The notes under the pieces are model-generated. The model had not been told where the DNA came from. It saw nothing but the letters and a program-made list of their open reading frames with translations, and made no database searches. From contig NZ_CP084758.1 of NCBI RefSeq assembly GCF_020535565.1, forward strand, positions 2,865,001 through 2,929,000: 64,000 nt of DNA, read 5' to 3'. Positions 18,065 through 26,837 of this stretch are shown in pieces. This stretch comes from Shinella sp. XGS7. GTDB taxonomy: Bacteria > Pseudomonadota > Gammaproteobacteria > Burkholderiales > Burkholderiaceae_C. Both the position numbers and the translations under genes were made by a program. Numbering within the stretch: the first letter of the stretch is position 1; each line of letters opens with the position of its first letter.

Positions 18065-20290
18065 ATGATGAGCAGCGCAATCCTCACCCATGACGACGCC
18101 CCGGCCCTGGATGAGCGCGAGGCCCAGGCCGGCTTCACTGAATGGCGGGGGGAGGGCGAAGCCCTGTCCCAGCTGCGCCTCTCGGGCCTGCACTGTGCCG
18201 CCTGTGCCGGCATCATCGAGCGTGCCCTGGAGGGGCAGCCGGGCGTGATCTCGGCCCGGGTCCATGCCGCGGCCGAGCGCCTGCAGCTGCGCTGGGATCC
18301 GCGCCAGGCGCGTTTGAGCGAGCTGCTGGCGCGGGTGCGCCGCGCCGGCTACGGGGCCGAGCCCGATCTGGCCGCCAGCGCACGCGAGCTGCGCGAGCGC
18401 GAGCAGCGCCGGGCGGTCTGGCGCCTCTTTGTGGCGGCCTTCATGATGATGCAGGTCATGATGCTGGCCTGGCCCTCCTATGTGGCGGCGCCCGGCGAGC
18501 TCGGCGCGGACCTGCGCCAGCTCCTGAACTGGGGCTCCTGGGTGCTGTCCCTGCCGGTGCTGCTGTTCTCGGCCGGCCCCTTCTTCGCCGCGGCCTGGGC
18601 CCAGCTGCGCCAGCGCCGCCTGGGCATGGACGTGCCGGTGGCCCTGGGCATTGCGGTGACCTTCATCGCCAGCAGCGGCGCCACTTTTGATCCCAGCGGG
18701 CCTTTCGGCCACGAGGTCTATTTCGATTCCCTCACCATGTTCGTGAGCTTTCTGCTGGCCGGGCGCTGGCTGGAGCTGCGGGCGCGCCACCGCGTGGCGC
18801 AGGAGCTGGAAAGCGCGGTCTCGCGCCTGCCCGATCTGGTGGAGCGGGTGCTGGATGTGCAGAGCGGTCACAGCGAGCGCGTGCTGCCCAGCCGCCTGCG
18901 TGCCGGTGATCTGCTGCGCGTGCCCCTGGGTGCGGCCTTTGCGGCCGATGGTCGGGTGGAGCAGGGCAGCACGGCGGCGGACGAGGCCCTGCTCTCCGGC
19001 GAATCGGCCCCCGTGCCCAAGCAGGTGGGTGATGCGGTGGTGGCGGGCAGCCTGAATCTGGGGGCGCCGGTGCTGGTGCGTGTGGAGCGCGTGGGCGCCG
19101 ACACGCGCTACGAGGCCATCGTGCGCCTGATGCGCGAGGCCCTGGAGCGCCGCCCCGCCGCCCAGCTGCTGGCCGAGCGCGTGGCCGGTCCCTTCCTGTG
19201 GGCGGTGCTGCTGCTGGCGGCCGGCGGGGCGGTGGTCTGGAGCCAGATCGCGCCGGAGCGGGCGGTCTGGGTGGCCGTCTCGGTGCTCATCGTCACCTGC
19301 CCCTGTGCCCTGTCCCTGGCGGCGCCCTCGGCCTGGCTGGCCGCGGCCGGGCATCTGGCGCGGCGTGGCGTGCTGCTGGCCCGGCTGGAACTGCTGGAAA
19401 CCATGGCCAAGGTGGATACCGTGGTGCTGGACAAGACCGGCACCCTCAGCGAGGAGGGCATGGGCCTGCTGCGCAGCAGCGGCCCGGCCGACTGGCTGCC
19501 CCGGGCCGCAGCCCTGGCGGCCCTGTCCCAGCATGTGTTTGCCCGCGCCCTGGTGCAGGCCGTGCCCGGGCTGGCCACGGACGCCGGCTGGCAGGATGTG
19601 GAAGAGCTGCCCGGCCGCGGCTTGCAGGCCCGCGACGGCGCTGGCCGGCTCTGGCGTCTGGGTTCGCTGGCATGGCTGGGTGGCGAGGGGCTGGATGCCG
19701 AGGCGCAGCTCGCCTTCGGCCCCGCGGACGGCGGGCAACGCCTGACCCTGGTCTTCGGCGAGCGCCTGCGCGCCGATGCGGCCGAGGCCGTGGCCCGCCT
19801 GCATGCTCTGGGTCTCAATACCCTGCTGCTTTCGGGTGACAGCCCGGCGCGGGTGCAGGCCCTGGCCGAGCGCGCCGGGGTGCAGCGCGCCCTGGGCGGC
19901 GCCAGCCCCGAGGACAAGCTGGCCGAGGTGGCCCGCCTGCAGGCCGCCGGCCACAAGGTGCTGATGCTGGGCGACGGGGTGAACGATGCGCCGGTGCTGG
20001 CGCGCGCCGATGCCAGTCTGGCCATGGGGCAGGGGGCGCTGCTGGCGCGCAGCCAGGCCGACGGGGTGCTGCTCTCGGGCCGCCTGGCCGATCTGGCGCG
20101 GCTGCGCGCGCTGGCCCTGCGCACCCGGCGCGTGATCCGCCAGAACCTGGGCTGGGCGGCGGTCTACAACGCCGCCTGCATCCCCCTGGCCCTGGCCGGC
20201 CTGTTGCCGCCCTGGGCGGCGGGCATGGGCATGGCCCTGAGCTCGCTGTTCGTGGTCTTGAACGCGCTGCGTCTGCAGCAGCGCGGCTGA
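18065..20290 (+). CDS. ccoI: Copper-exporting P1B-type ATPase for cbb3 oxidase assembly
   Basis: Inner-membrane pump (CcoI/FixI) that supplies copper for CcoN maturation. 741 residues from ATG 18065; the open frame runs further upstream but would cross the divergent DUF192 gene and the promoter. N-terminal metal-binding domain with LHCAACAG (Cys44, Cys47), membrane helices from about 120, the A-domain LSGESAPVPK, CPC in the transmembrane copper path (about 412-414), DKTGTLS phosphorylation site (Asp about 456) and GDGVNDAPVL. ccoS follows after 21 bases. Regulation by FNR is indicated by the upstream box. Confidence 0.95.
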   Translation: MMSSAILTHDDAPALDEREAQAGFTEWRGEGEALSQLRLSGLHCAACAGIIERALEGQPGVISARVHAAAERLQLRWDPRQARLSELLARVRRAGYGAEPDLAASARELREREQRRAVWRLFVAAFMMMQVMMLAWPSYVAAPGELGADLRQLLNWGSWVLSLPVLLFSAGPFFAAAWAQLRQRRLGMDVPVALGIAVTFIASSGATFDPSGPFGHEVYFDSLTMFVSFLLAGRWLELRARHRVAQELESAVSRLPDLVERVLDVQSGHSERVLPSRLRAGDLLRVPLGAAFAADGRVEQGSTAADEALLSGESAPVPKQVGDAVVAGSLNLGAPVLVRVERVGADTRYEAIVRLMREALERRPAAQLLAERVAGPFLWAVLLLAAGGAVVWSQIAPERAVWVAVSVLIVTCPCALSLAAPSAWLAAAGHLARRGVLLARLELLETMAKVDTVVLDKTGTLSEEGMGLLRSSGPADWLPRAAALAALSQHVFARALVQAVPGLATDAGWQDVEELPGRGLQARDGAGRLWRLGSLAWLGGEGLDAEAQLAFGPADGGQRLTLVFGERLRADAAEAVARLHALGLNTLLLSGDSPARVQALAERAGVQRALGGASPEDKLAEVARLQAAGHKVLMLGDGVNDAPVLARADASLAMGQGALLARSQADGVLLSGRLADLARLRALALRTRRVIRQNLGWAAVYNAACIPLALAGLLPPWAAGMGMALSSLFVVLNALRLQQRG

Positions 20291-20311
20291 CGGAAGAAAG
20301 AAGAAGCCTTC

Positions 20312-20506
20312 ATGGAGATCCTCTACCTGCTGGTGCCGCTGTCCGTGGTGCTGGTCCTGGGCATCGTCGGGGTGTTCGGCTGGGCGCTGAACAGCGGCCA
20401 GCTGGAAGACCTGGAACGTGAGGGCGAACGTATCTTCGACGATGAAAGCAAGGGGGAAACGCCCCCGGTTGATGGCGATCAAGCCCCGTTGGTGGGCCGA
20501 CGCTGA
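20312..20506 (+). CDS. ccoS: cbb3 oxidase assembly protein CcoS
   Basis: 64 residues with one N-terminal membrane helix ([20 protein letters not shown]) followed by the family pattern [19 protein letters not shown]. Needed for cofactor insertion into the cbb3 oxidase in Rhodobacter capsulatus. It directly follows ccoI. The last codons (VDGDQ) also form a perfect FNR box, and the stop codon overlaps the predicted ccoN -10, so the end of the gene is also a promoter. Confidence 0.94.
   Translation: MEILYLLVPLSVVLVLGIVGVFGWALNSGQLEDLEREGERIFDDESKGETPPVDGDQAPLVGRR
20469..20482 (+). promoter_or_regulatory. Perfect FNR box for ccoNOQP, inside ccoS
   Basis: TTGAT-GGCG-ATCAA, an exact consensus match, within the ccoS reading frame. 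The likely -10 GAGAAT (20505-20510) is 32 bases away centre to centre, giving a start near 20517 and a leader of ~24 bases to the ccoN ATG. Confidence 0.85.
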
Positions 20507-20540
20507 GAATTTTCCCGAGCATCATCAAAGGAGCGTCACG

Positions 20541-21980
20541 ATGACGAGTGGGGCAAGCGGGCGTACAGGGCCCGTATATGAGGACGGGGTAGTCCGTGCG
20601 TTTGCACTGGCCACCGTGTTCTGGGGCGTCGTCGGCTTCCTGGTCGGCGTCTTCGTCGCGGCCCAGCTCGCTTTCCCCGATCTCAACATCGAGCCCTGGC
20701 TGAACTTCGGTCGCACGCGCCCGCTGCACACCTCGGCCGTGATCTTCGCCTTCGGCGGCAACGCGCTGATCGCCACGTCCTTCTACGTCGTGCAGCGCAC
20801 CTGTCAGACCCGGCTGTTCGCGCCCGGCCTGGCCTGGATCACCTTCTGGGGTTGGCAGCTCGTGATCCTGTCCGCGGTGGCGACCCTGCCGCTGGGCATC
20901 ACCAGCGGCAAGGAATACGCCGAGCTGGAATGGCCCATCGACATCCTGATCACCCTGGTGTGGGTCAGCTATGCCGTGGTCTTCTTCGGTACCGTGGGCA
21001 TCCGCAAGGTGCGCCACATCTATGTGGCCAACTGGTTCTTCGGCGCCTTCATCATCGCCGTGGCCCTGCTGCATCTGGTCAACAGCGCCGCGATTCCCGT
21101 GAGCCTGTTCAAGAGCTACTCGGCCTTCTCGGGCGTGCAGGATGCGCTGACGCAATGGTGGTACGGCCACAATGCCGTGGGCTTCTTCCTGACGGCCGGC
21201 TTCCTCGGCATGATGTACTACTTCATCCCGAAGCAGGTGAACCGTCCGGTCTATTCCTACCGCCTGTCGATCATCCACTTCTGGGCCCTGATCTTCATGT
21301 ATATCTGGGCCGGTCCGCACCACCTGCACTATACGGCGCTGCCCGACTGGGCGCAGACGCTCGGCATGGTCTTCTCGGTCATGCTGTGGATGCCCTCCTG
21401 GGGCGGCATGATCAACGGCCTGATGACGCTTTCGGGCGCCTGGGACAAGATCCGTACCGACCCGATCGTGCGCATGATGGTCATGGCCGTCGCCTTCTAC
21501 GGCATGGCGACCTTCGAGGGCCCGATGATGTCGATCAAGTCGGTCAACTCGCTCAGCCACTATACGGACTGGACCATCGGCCACGTGCATTCGGGCGCGC
21601 TCGGCTGGAACGGCCTCATCACCTTCGGCGCGCTGTATCACCTGATCCCGCGCATGTATGGCCGCACCGAGATGTACTCCAAGCGCGCCATCGAGCTGCA
21701 CTTCTGGATCGCGACCCTGGGCATCGTGCTCTACATCGCCGCGATGTGGATCGCCGGTGTGATGCAGGGCCTGATGTGGCGTGCCACCAACCCGGACGGC
21801 ACCCTGGTCTACAGCTTTGTTGAGAGCGTGAAGGCGACCTACCCGTTCTATGTGATCCGTCTGTGCGGCGGCCTGCTGTACCTGGGTGGCATGTGCGTGA
21901 TGGCCTGGAACGTGGTGATGACGGCCCGTGTAGGTCGCTATCAGCCGGTGCCCGTGCCCGCTGTTGTCGCCCACGCCTGA
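20541..21980 (+). CDS. ccoN: cbb3-type cytochrome c oxidase subunit I
   Basis: Catalytic subunit with haem b and the haem b3-CuB centre of the high-affinity terminal oxidase. 479 residues from ATG 20541 (AAAGGAG upstream). Twelve hydrophobic segments; His ligands visible in [12 protein letters not shown], the CuB-site [21 protein letters not shown] and the low/high-spin haem region [17 protein letters not shown]. Bases about 20628-20775 and 21340-21655 shift to CTC/CTT leucine and to residues such as [18 protein letters not shown] that I recall from rhizobial FixN, while the flanks are betaproteobacterial in style. Confidence 0.97.
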   Translation: MTSGASGRTGPVYEDGVVRAFALATVFWGVVGFLVGVFVAAQLAFPDLNIEPWLNFGRTRPLHTSAVIFAFGGNALIATSFYVVQRTCQTRLFAPGLAWITFWGWQLVILSAVATLPLGITSGKEYAELEWPIDILITLVWVSYAVVFFGTVGIRKVRHIYVANWFFGAFIIAVALLHLVNSAAIPVSLFKSYSAFSGVQDALTQWWYGHNAVGFFLTAGFLGMMYYFIPKQVNRPVYSYRLSIIHFWALIFMYIWAGPHHLHYTALPDWAQTLGMVFSVMLWMPSWGGMINGLMTLSGAWDKIRTDPIVRMMVMAVAFYGMATFEGPMMSIKSVNSLSHYTDWTIGHVHSGALGWNGLITFGALYHLIPRMYGRTEMYSKRAIELHFWIATLGIVLYIAAMWIAGVMQGLMWRATNPDGTLVYSFVESVKATYPFYVIRLCGGLLYLGGMCVMAWNVVMTARVGRYQPVPVPAVVAHA

Positions 21981-21993
21981 GGAGGAACAAGAA

Positions 21994-22617
21994 ATGGCAT
22001 CGACAAGCAAGCCCGTGGGCGGCCACGAGAAGATCGAAACCAGCAACTTCCTGATGATCGTGCTGGTGCTGCTGACCGTGCTGGTCGGCGGCGTGGTCGA
22101 GATCGTGCCGCTGTTCTTCCAGCGCTCCACCACCCAGCCGGCGCCCGGGCTCAAGCCCTACACGCCGCTGGAGCTCGCCGGCCGCAACCTCTACATCCGC
22201 GAGGGCTGCTATGCCTGCCACTCTCAGATGATCCGCACCCTGCGCGACGAGGTGGAGCGCTACGGCCCCTATTCGCTGGCTGTCGAATCGAAATACGACC
22301 ACCCCATGCTCTGGGGCTCGAAGCGCACCGGCCCGGACCTTGCCCGCCTCGGCGGCAAGTACAGCGACGAATGGCACCGCATCCACCTGATCAATCCGCG
22401 TGATCTGGTGCCCGAGTCGAACATGCCCGCCTACCCCTGGCTGGCCAGCTCGGCCCTCAAGCCCGAGGAGATGGCGCCCAAGCTGAAGGCCCTGCGCACC
22501 CTGGGCGTGCCTTACAGCGACGCCGAGGTGGCCGGTGCGGCCGAGGCCGTCAAGGGCAAGACCGAGCTGGAGGCAGTGATCGCCTATCTGCAGGTCATGG
22601 GCACATCGCTCAAGTGA
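21994..22617 (+). CDS. ccoO: cbb3-type cytochrome c oxidase subunit II (monohaem)
   Basis: 207 residues from ATG 21994, after GGAGGAA. One N-terminal membrane anchor (residues about 18-38), then a periplasmic c-type cytochrome domain with a single haem site CYACH near residue 70 and the Met ligand probably in [10 protein letters not shown]. Part of the ccoN-O-Q-P operon. Around 22265-22350 the codons again shift (GTCGAATCG, GACCTTGCC, CGCCTCGGC), a weaker case of the mosaic seen in ccoN. Confidence 0.96.
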   Translation: MASTSKPVGGHEKIETSNFLMIVLVLLTVLVGGVVEIVPLFFQRSTTQPAPGLKPYTPLELAGRNLYIREGCYACHSQMIRTLRDEVERYGPYSLAVESKYDHPMLWGSKRTGPDLARLGGKYSDEWHRIHLINPRDLVPESNMPAYPWLASSALKPEEMAPKLKALRTLGVPYSDAEVAGAAEAVKGKTELEAVIAYLQVMGTSLK

Positions 22618-22634
22618 GCGGCAAGGAGCTCGCA

Positions 22635-22793
22635 ATGGATATCAATGATCTGAGAAGCGCCGTCACGGTGCTGCTGCTGATGATGTTTGCAGGCATCGTG
22701 GCCTGGGTCTACAGCAGCCGGCGCGACAAGCGCGCCTTCGACGAACTGGCGGCCTTGCCCCTGCGTGAGGAGCAAGGCGGGAGCGAACAATGA
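22635..22793 (+). CDS. ccoQ: cbb3-type oxidase subunit CcoQ
   Basis: 52 residues: MDINDLRSAVTVLLLMMFAG begins a single membrane helix, then a charged tail with RRDKRAFDELA, the usual CcoQ/FixQ pattern. It has AAGGAG upstream, starts 17 bases after ccoO, and its stop overlaps the ccoP start (ATGA). CcoQ stabilises CcoP in the complex. Confidence 0.93.
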   Translation: MDINDLRSAVTVLLLMMFAGIVAWVYSSRRDKRAFDELAALPLREEQGGSEQ

Positions 22794-23704
22794 GCAGTGA
22801 TTTCATTTCCAACGGCTGGTCCGTCTTCGTGGCCGCGGCCACGATCCTGGGCCTGGTGTTCTGCGTCGTGCTGCTGATCATCGCCTCGCGGCGCAAGGTC
22901 ATGGCCGGCGACAACACCACCGGTCACACCTGGGACGAGGACCTGCGTGAACTCAACAACCCGCTGCCGCGCTGGTGGATGGGCCTGTTCGTGCTCACCG
23001 TGGTCTTCGCAGGCGCCTACCTGGCCCTGTATCCGGGCCTGGGCAGTGCCGAGGGCTCGCTCAAGTGGAGCAGCACCGGCCAGTACCAGGCCGAGCAGGA
23101 GAAGGCCCGCGCCGCGCTGAGCGAGGTCTATGCCAAGTACGCCGGCATGCCGGTGGAACAGCTGGCCGGCAACACCCAGGCCATGGGCATTGGCGAGCGC
23201 CTGTTCGCCGACAACTGCGCGGCCTGCCATGGCGAGGATGCCAAGGGCAGCAAGGGCTTTCCCAATCTGACCGATGGCGACTGGCTCTACGGTGGCTCGC
23301 ACGACACCATCGTCGAGACCATCACCAAGGGCCGCATCGGCCAGATGCCTCCGATGGCCGCGGCCGTGGGTGGCCCCGAGGATGTGCGCAATCTGGCCAA
23401 CTATGTGCTGAGCCTCTCGGGCAGCCCGCACAACTCCGTCGCCGCCCAGCTGGGCAAGGCCAAGTTCGGTGCCTGCGCGGCCTGCCATGGTGCCGACGGC
23501 AAGGGCAACCAGGCCCTGGGTGCGCCGAACCTGACCGACAAGATCTGGCTGCATGGCTGGGGTGAGGATGCCGTGATCGCGATGATCAACAACGGCAAGA
23601 CCAACCAGATGCCCGCCCATGGCGAGCGTCTGAGCCCCGAGCAGATCCGCGTGCTGGGTGCCTATGTGTGGAGTCTGTCCAACACCGGCGCCAAGACGCA
23701 GTGA
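22790..23704 (+). CDS. ccoP: cbb3-type cytochrome c oxidase subunit III (dihaem)
   Basis: 304 residues. N-terminal FixP_N part with a membrane helix at about 11-33 and a second at 62-80 (WWMGLFVLTVVFAGAYLALYP); GHTWDEDLRELNNPLPRWW is the family signature. Two c-type haem sites, CAACHGEDAKG and CAACHGADGKG, in tandem cytochrome domains. It passes electrons to CcoO/CcoN. Translation is coupled to ccoQ. Confidence 0.97.
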   Translation: MSSDFISNGWSVFVAAATILGLVFCVVLLIIASRRKVMAGDNTTGHTWDEDLRELNNPLPRWWMGLFVLTVVFAGAYLALYPGLGSAEGSLKWSSTGQYQAEQEKARAALSEVYAKYAGMPVEQLAGNTQAMGIGERLFADNCAACHGEDAKGSKGFPNLTDGDWLYGGSHDTIVETITKGRIGQMPPMAAAVGGPEDVRNLANYVLSLSGSPHNSVAAQLGKAKFGACAACHGADGKGNQALGAPNLTDKIWLHGWGEDAVIAMINNGKTNQMPAHGERLSPEQIRVLGAYVWSLSNTGAKTQ

Positions 23705-23784
23705 GCGCATGATGGCCGTGGTCACCAAGACGCGGTAGAACGCCAGGAAGCCAAGTTCAGGGAGGGCGTACGCGCCGGGTCGAC

Positions 23785-25263
23785 ATGAGCAGCAGTAGCA
23801 GCAGTACCAGCCAAGCCGCCAAGGTGATTCCCATCAGCCCCGCCACGCCCGAGGAGGGCGGGGCGGTGGAGATGGTGTCGCTCTACGAGGCCCAGAAGAA
23901 GATCTATCCGCGCAGCGTGCGCGGCTGGTTCGCCGCCTGGCGCTGGGTGCTGGTCTGGGCCACGCAGCTGCTGTTCTACGGCCTGCCCTGGCTGGACTGG
24001 AACGCGCGCCAGGCCGTGCTCTTCGACCTGGGCACGCGCCGTTTCTACATCTTCGGCATGGTCCTGTACCCGCAGGACTTCATCTACCTGACGGCGCTGC
24101 TGATGCTCTCGGCCTATGCGCTGTTCTTCTTCACCGCGGTGGCGGGGCGTCTGTGGTGCGGCTATGCCTGCCCGCAGACGGTCTACACCGAGATCTTCAT
24201 GTGGGTGGAGCAGAAGTTCGAAGGCGACCGCGTGGCGCGCATGAAGCTCGACGCCGGCCCCTGGAACCTCAACAAGCTTTGGCGCAAGAGCGGCAAGCAG
24301 ATCGCCTGGATCGCCATCGGCCTGTGGACCGGCTTCACCTTCGTGGGCTACTTCACGCCCATCAAGGTGCTGGCGGCCGAGGTGGCCCGCCTGGGCCTGG
24401 GGCCCTGGGAGTGGTTCTGGGTGCTGTTCTACGGCTTCGCCACCTACGGCAATGCCGGCTATATGCGCGAGCAGGTGTGCAAGTACATGTGCCCCTATGC
24501 GCGCTTCCAGAGCGCGATGTTCGACCGCGACACCCTGATCATCAGCTACGACACCGAGCGCGGCGAGCCCCGCGGCTCGCGCTCCAAGAAGGCCGATCCC
24601 AAGACCCTGGGTCTGGGTTCCTGCATCGACTGCACCCTGTGCGTGCAGGTCTGCCCCACCGGCATCGACATCCGCAAGGGCCTGCAGTACGAGTGCATCG
24701 GCTGCGCCGCCTGCATCGACGTCTGCGACGAGGTGATGGACAAGATGAGCTATCCCCGGGGCCTGATCCGCTACGACACCGAGAACGGCCTGGAGCAGCA
24801 TCTCACCGGCGTGCAGCGCTGGCGCCGCGTGCTGCGCCCGCGCGTGCTGATCTACGGCAGCATCCTGCTGCTGCTCTCCGCGGCCATGGTGGCCAGCCTG
24901 GCCCTGCGCATGCCCTTCAAGGTGGACGTGGTGCGCGACCGCGCATCCCTGGCCCGCCAGATCGAGGACGGCGTGATCGAGAACGTCTACCGCCTGCAGC
25001 TGATGAACGCCACCGAGCGCCCGCAGCGCTACGAGGTGACGGTCGAGGGCCTGCCGGGTCTGGCCCTGAGCCGCCCGGTGGACGCCACCCTGGCGCCGGC
25101 CGAAGCCCGCTGGGTCTCGGTGTCGCTGCGCCTGCCGCCCGAAGGCGCGGCGCGCAGCGGTGCCGGCGCCCATCCCATCCACTTCCAGATCCGCCGCCTG
25201 GCCTCCGACGAGGACGCCGAGCGCGCGCTGAGCGAGAAGTCCACCTTTGTGGTGCCGCGCTGA
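23785..25263 (+). CDS. ccoG: Cytochrome c oxidase accessory protein CcoG (RdxA/FixG)
   Basis: 492 residues. Four to five membrane helices; CGYACPQTVYTEIF and the ferredoxin-like CIDCTLCVQVCPTG and CIGCAACIDVC clusters provide two 4Fe-4S sites; a C-terminal Ig-like domain (from about 400) faces the periplasm. CcoG reduces copper during cbb3 assembly in Rhodobacter. It follows ccoP after 80 bases. N-terminus is Ser-rich (SSSSSSTS). Confidence 0.96.
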   Translation: MSSSSSSTSQAAKVIPISPATPEEGGAVEMVSLYEAQKKIYPRSVRGWFAAWRWVLVWATQLLFYGLPWLDWNARQAVLFDLGTRRFYIFGMVLYPQDFIYLTALLMLSAYALFFFTAVAGRLWCGYACPQTVYTEIFMWVEQKFEGDRVARMKLDAGPWNLNKLWRKSGKQIAWIAIGLWTGFTFVGYFTPIKVLAAEVARLGLGPWEWFWVLFYGFATYGNAGYMREQVCKYMCPYARFQSAMFDRDTLIISYDTERGEPRGSRSKKADPKTLGLGSCIDCTLCVQVCPTGIDIRKGLQYECIGCAACIDVCDEVMDKMSYPRGLIRYDTENGLEQHLTGVQRWRRVLRPRVLIYGSILLLLSAAMVASLALRMPFKVDVVRDRASLARQIEDGVIENVYRLQLMNATERPQRYEVTVEGLPGLALSRPVDATLAPAEARWVSVSLRLPPEGAARSGAGAHPIHFQIRRLASDEDAERALSEKSTFVVPR

Positions 25264-25306
25264 AGCGGCCCGCCCATCCCTCAACCGCCCCGCAAGGAGA
25301 GCCCGC

Positions 25307-25558
25307 ATGAACACCGCCACCGCGCCTGCAGTGCCCGAAACCGCCCCGCGCCCCTGGTGGCGCTTCGGCATGATGTGGCTGGTGGTGGGCGGCCCGCTGG
25401 CCGTGGTCATCGCCTCCTTCGCCACCCTGATGCTGGCCCTGACCCATCCCGATCCGGTGATCGAGTCGCGCGACGACACGGCCGCGGATGTGCGCCAGAT
25501 CCAGTCCGAGACGCCAGCGCTCAAGGCCCGCAACCACGCCGCCACCGGCGGCCGCTAG
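25307..25558 (+). CDS. Short FixH/CcoH-like membrane protein
   Basis: 83 residues with one membrane helix at about 21-45 (MMWLVVGGPLAVVIASFATLM) and a short periplasmic tail. AAGGAG precedes the ATG. Position directly after ccoG and the pattern WWRFGMMWLV...PLAVV match the short FixH-family proteins of Betaproteobacteria; full CcoH proteins are about twice as long, so only the anchor half is recognisable. Probable cbb3 assembly role. Confidence 0.75.
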   Translation: MNTATAPAVPETAPRPWWRFGMMWLVVGGPLAVVIASFATLMLALTHPDPVIESRDDTAADVRQIQSETPALKARNHAATGGR

Positions 25559-25561
25559 GCC

Positions 25562-25810
25562 ATGGACGCCGCGAGCTCCCTGCCGGTCACGCGGCGCTCG
25601 CGCCGCCTGATGGCCGCGCTCTGGCCCTCGTTTCTGATGGCCGCGGTGCTGGAAGGCCTGGTCTTCAGCCTGCTGGACCCCGAGCTGCTGGACGCGCGCC
25701 TGAGCCATGCCGGCCTCTCGCCGCTGGCGGTCTACAGCCTGGCCTTCCTGGCCTTCTGGGCCGTCACGGCTCTGGCCTCGGGCCTGAGCCTGCTGCTGGC
25801 GGAGGACTGA
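25562..25810 (+). CDS. Small two-helix membrane protein of the cbb3 cluster, function unknown
   Basis: 82 residues with hydrophobic segments at about 18-38 (ALWPSFLMAAVLEGLVFSLL) and 56-78 (YSLAFLAFWAVTALASGLSL). It starts three bases after the FixH-like gene, so it is part of the same transcript. Similar small proteins occur at this place in other Burkholderiales; function unknown. Confidence 0.75.
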   Translation: MDAASSLPVTRRSRRLMAALWPSFLMAAVLEGLVFSLLDPELLDARLSHAGLSPLAVYSLAFLAFWAVTALASGLSLLLAED

Positions 25811-25838
25811 ACGCCGCGCTGCGGCGCGCGCAAAGCAA

Positions 25839-25885
25839 AACCCCGTTCGCCCACCCGGCCTGGGGCAGGATGCGGGAACGGGGTT
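25839..25885. terminator. Bidirectional terminator between the cbb3 block and fnr
   Basis: AACCCCGTTC and GAACGGGGTT form a long stem with a 27-base loop. On the minus strand it is followed by TTTTG, better suited to end fnr; on the plus strand it ends the ccoG transcript. Confidence 0.75.
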
Positions 25886-25924
25886 CTTCGCTTCGGCGGA
25901 CCTCGGTGACGAGGCCTGCGGGTG

Positions 25925-26740
25925 TCAGCAGCTGCTGCTGTTGATCAGGGCCTGCAGACCGGCCTGGTCCAGGATGCGGATCTGGCGCTGCTTCACTTCC
26001 AGCAGGCCTTCTTCCTGGAACTTGGAGAAGGTGCGGCTCACGGTTTCGAGCTTCAGGCCCAGATAGCTGCCGATCTCCTCGCGCGTCATGCGCAGCACCA
26101 GGCTGGAGGCCGAGAAGCCGCGCGCCTGCAGGCGCTGGGTCAGGTTCAGCAAAAAGGCGGCCAGGCGCTCCTCGGCGCGCATGCTGCCCAGCAGCAGCAT
26201 CACGCCATGGTCGCGCACGATCTCGCGGCTCATGATCTTGTGGAACTGGTGCTGCAGATCGGTGAACTCGCGCGAGAGCTCTTCGAGCTGGCCGTAGGGA
26301 ATCACGCAGACCTGGGAGTCCTCGAGCGCCACGGCGTCGCAGCTGTGGCGGTCATTGCTGATGCCGTCCAGCCCCAGCAGCTCGCCGGCCATCTGGAAGC
26401 CGGTGACCTGGTCGCGGCCGTCCTCGGCCGAGACGCAGGTCTTGAAGAAACCGGTGCGCACCGCATAGAGCGATTGGAAGGCATCGCCGGCGCGGAACAG
26501 GGTGTCGCCGCGCGAGACGCTGCGGCGCGTGGCCACCAGGGTGTCGAGCTGGTCCAGGTCATTCTTGGACAGACCCACGGGCAGGCAGAGCTCGCGCAGA
26601 TTGCAGCTGGAGCAGGCAACCTTGAAGGGTTCGATCTTGACGGCGCCCGCGTCGTGGGCGCGCGGCAGGGCCCGGCCGGGGCACTCGCCAGCGGTGGCGT
26701 TCTGGCCCGGGCAGGACATGGCTTGCGTGGTGGTGGACAT
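25925..26740 (-). CDS. fnr: FNR/ANR-type oxygen-sensing transcription regulator
   Basis: Global anaerobic/microaerobic activator. 271 residues from the ATG at 26740, which has GAGGAG upstream. 4Fe-4S ligands Cys43, Cys46, Cys52 (C-x2-C-x5-C) and Cys134; cAMP-type beta-roll; C-terminal helix-turn-helix with LETVSR, whose Glu, Ser and Arg read TTGAT half-sites. Its own promoter carries an FNR box at 26791-26804 with a -10 (AACAAT) 32 bases away, so it should be autoregulated. It sits between the cbb3 genes and hemN, its expected targets. Confidence 0.95.
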   Translation of the reverse strand: MSTTTQAMSCPGQNATAGECPGRALPRAHDAGAVKIEPFKVACSSCNLRELCLPVGLSKNDLDQLDTLVATRRSVSRGDTLFRAGDAFQSLYAVRTGFFKTCVSAEDGRDQVTGFQMAGELLGLDGISNDRHSCDAVALEDSQVCVIPYGQLEELSREFTDLQHQFHKIMSREIVRDHGVMLLLGSMRAEERLAAFLLNLTQRLQARGFSASSLVLRMTREEIGSYLGLKLETVSRTFSKFQEEGLLEVKQRQIRILDQAGLQALINSSSC

Positions 26741-26762
26741 GATGCTCCTCAAGATGCTGGCC

Positions 26763-26768
26763 ATTGTT
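26763..26768 (-). promoter_or_regulatory. -10 of fnr
   Basis: On the minus strand AACAAT, 32 bases centre to centre from the FNR box; start near 26756, leader about 16 bases. Confidence 0.5.
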
Positions 26769-26790
26769 GATCCGGGCCTGCGCATGAAGC

Positions 26791-26804
26791 TTGACGTGCA
26801 TCAA
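26791..26804. promoter_or_regulatory. FNR box shared by fnr and hemN
   Basis: TTGAC-GTGC-ATCAA, one mismatch to consensus. For fnr (minus) it sits at class II distance from AACAAT. For hemN (plus) the same geometry puts the transcript start at about 26839, at or next to the hemN ATG (26838), with only a poor -10 (CACAGT). Confidence 0.8.
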
Positions 26805-26837
26805 GGGCCGGCCAGCCAGGCTTGGCACAGTGCATCC

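Noticed and set aside
18038-20482. 814-codon minus-strand frame opposite ccoI
   Set aside because: Shadow of ccoI; no ribosome site, Gln/His/Ala-rich without domains.
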